Assembly (NCBI GenBank): GCA_031278025.1
Contig: JAITLF010000258.1
Span: 1-5,511, forward strand
Direction of reading: 5' to 3'
From: Treponema sp.
Lineage (GTDB): Bacteria; Spirochaetota; Spirochaetia; Treponematales; Breznakiellaceae
DNA length: 5,511 nt
The position numbers and the translations under genes were made by a program. The notes under the pieces were generated by a model. The model made no database searches. It was not told where the DNA came from and saw only the letters and a program-made list of their open reading frames with translations. Below, piece after piece: positions 5,144 through 5,511 of this stretch (positions within the stretch are counted from its first letter, which is position 1; each line of letters starts with the position of its first letter).

Positions 5144-5511
5144 ATGAAAAAGTCTCGTTTGAAAAAATGTCGGTGTTTTTTAATTATCAGTGCGGTAGTG
5201 TTACTGTGTTCCTGCGCCTCGGGACCAAAAACAAAACACAAGTCCCAGGCGCTGTACGGCATGATCTACGACAGGGATAACCGTCCGGTGTCCAACGCCC
5301 ATATTTATGTAAACGGAAAATATCAGGCTTCAAGCGACATCCAGGGCCACTTTATCATAAGCCCGATAAAACCCAAGGCGCAGTACGCAATCAGAGCGGT
5401 AAAGCCCGAGTGGGAGGAAATTGAAACGGCCGTCTCGTTTATGGACCCCTCCCATGTGCTTTATCTGCACATGCTCTCCGGGGATCAGCTTCTGGCGGAG
5501 GCGGAAGCGGC
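5144..5511 (+). CDS. Lipoprotein with carboxypeptidase-regulatory-like domain (3' end outside window)
   Basis: The frame is open from ATG 5144 to the window edge (122 complete codons). The first residues form a lipoprotein signal: a Lys/Arg-rich start MKKSRLKKCR, a hydrophobic core FLIISAVVLL and a lipobox L21-C22-S23|C24, so C24 would be lipidated. Residues 36-91 (ALYGMIYDRDNRPVSNAHIY, then ASSDIQGHFIISPI and AQYAIRAVKPEWEEIE) match the beta-sandwich of the carboxypeptidase regulatory-like family: G.I.D....PV..A.I.V.G, then D..G.F.I. The last visible residues (SGDQLLAEAEA) look like the start of a helical region, possibly TPR repeats; that part is not visible. The gene directly abuts the previous one and may belong to the operon. 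A role in anchoring or piloting the secretin is conceivable but rests only on position. Confidence 0.8.
   Translation, partial: MKKSRLKKCRCFLIISAVVLLCSCASGPKTKHKSQALYGMIYDRDNRPVSNAHIYVNGKYQASSDIQGHFIISPIKPKAQYAIRAVKPEWEEIETAVSFMDPSHVLYLHMLSGDQLLAEAEA

Overview
This window holds most of a type II secretion system (T2SS, general secretory pathway) operon, all on the + strand. The order is gspF (3' end only), gspG, a very short pseudopilin (gspI-like), gspJ, gspK, gspL, gspM, a bitopic membrane protein that may fill the GspC/PilP role, and the start of a lipoprotein gene that runs off the right edge. Coding is almost continuous. Apart from one 143-base gap between gspF and gspG, neighbouring genes overlap by 1 to 29 bases or abut directly, so translation is probably coupled.

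The genes are moderately GC-rich, with AT-rich starts. The proteins diverge from proteobacterial Gsp homologues, and no separate gspH is present. Divergent GspL/GspM, unusually long prepilin leaders, a lipoprotein at the end and a GC-rich, hairpin-filled intergenic block suggest a spirochaete, possibly a gut-dwelling Treponema relative. That placement is inference from overall impression; no marker gene in the window proves it.

Layout: 1-309 is the GspF C-terminus. 310-452 is a GC-rich array of adjacent inverted repeats followed by an AT-rich leader with the gspG ribosome binding site. 453-932 is GspG (major pseudopilin). 904-1155 is an 83-residue minor pseudopilin that is little more than its N-terminal helix. 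1152-1784 is GspJ-like, with a 15-bp in-frame tandem repeat at its 5' end. 1777-2877 is GspK. 2877-4037 is GspL. 4030-4551 is GspM. 4544-5143 is an unrecognised bitopic protein with a disordered linker. 5144-5511 is a lipoprotein with a carboxypeptidase-regulatory-like fold.

How they would work together (family knowledge): GspF, GspL and GspM form the inner-membrane assembly platform. GspG subunits, processed by a prepilin peptidase, polymerise into the periplasmic pseudopilus. The short GspI-like protein, GspJ and GspK would form its tip. The last two proteins may connect the platform to the outer membrane, but this is only suggested by position. The ATPase (GspE), secretin (GspD) and peptidase (GspO) are not in view; gspE and gspD probably lie upstream.

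The most notable non-coding signals are small palindromes. One, AAAACAGT-N3-ACTGTTTT, occurs near the 5' ends of both gspJ and gspM in different reading frames, so it is shared as DNA rather than as protein. Others fill the gspF-gspG gap and the linker-coding part of gspM.
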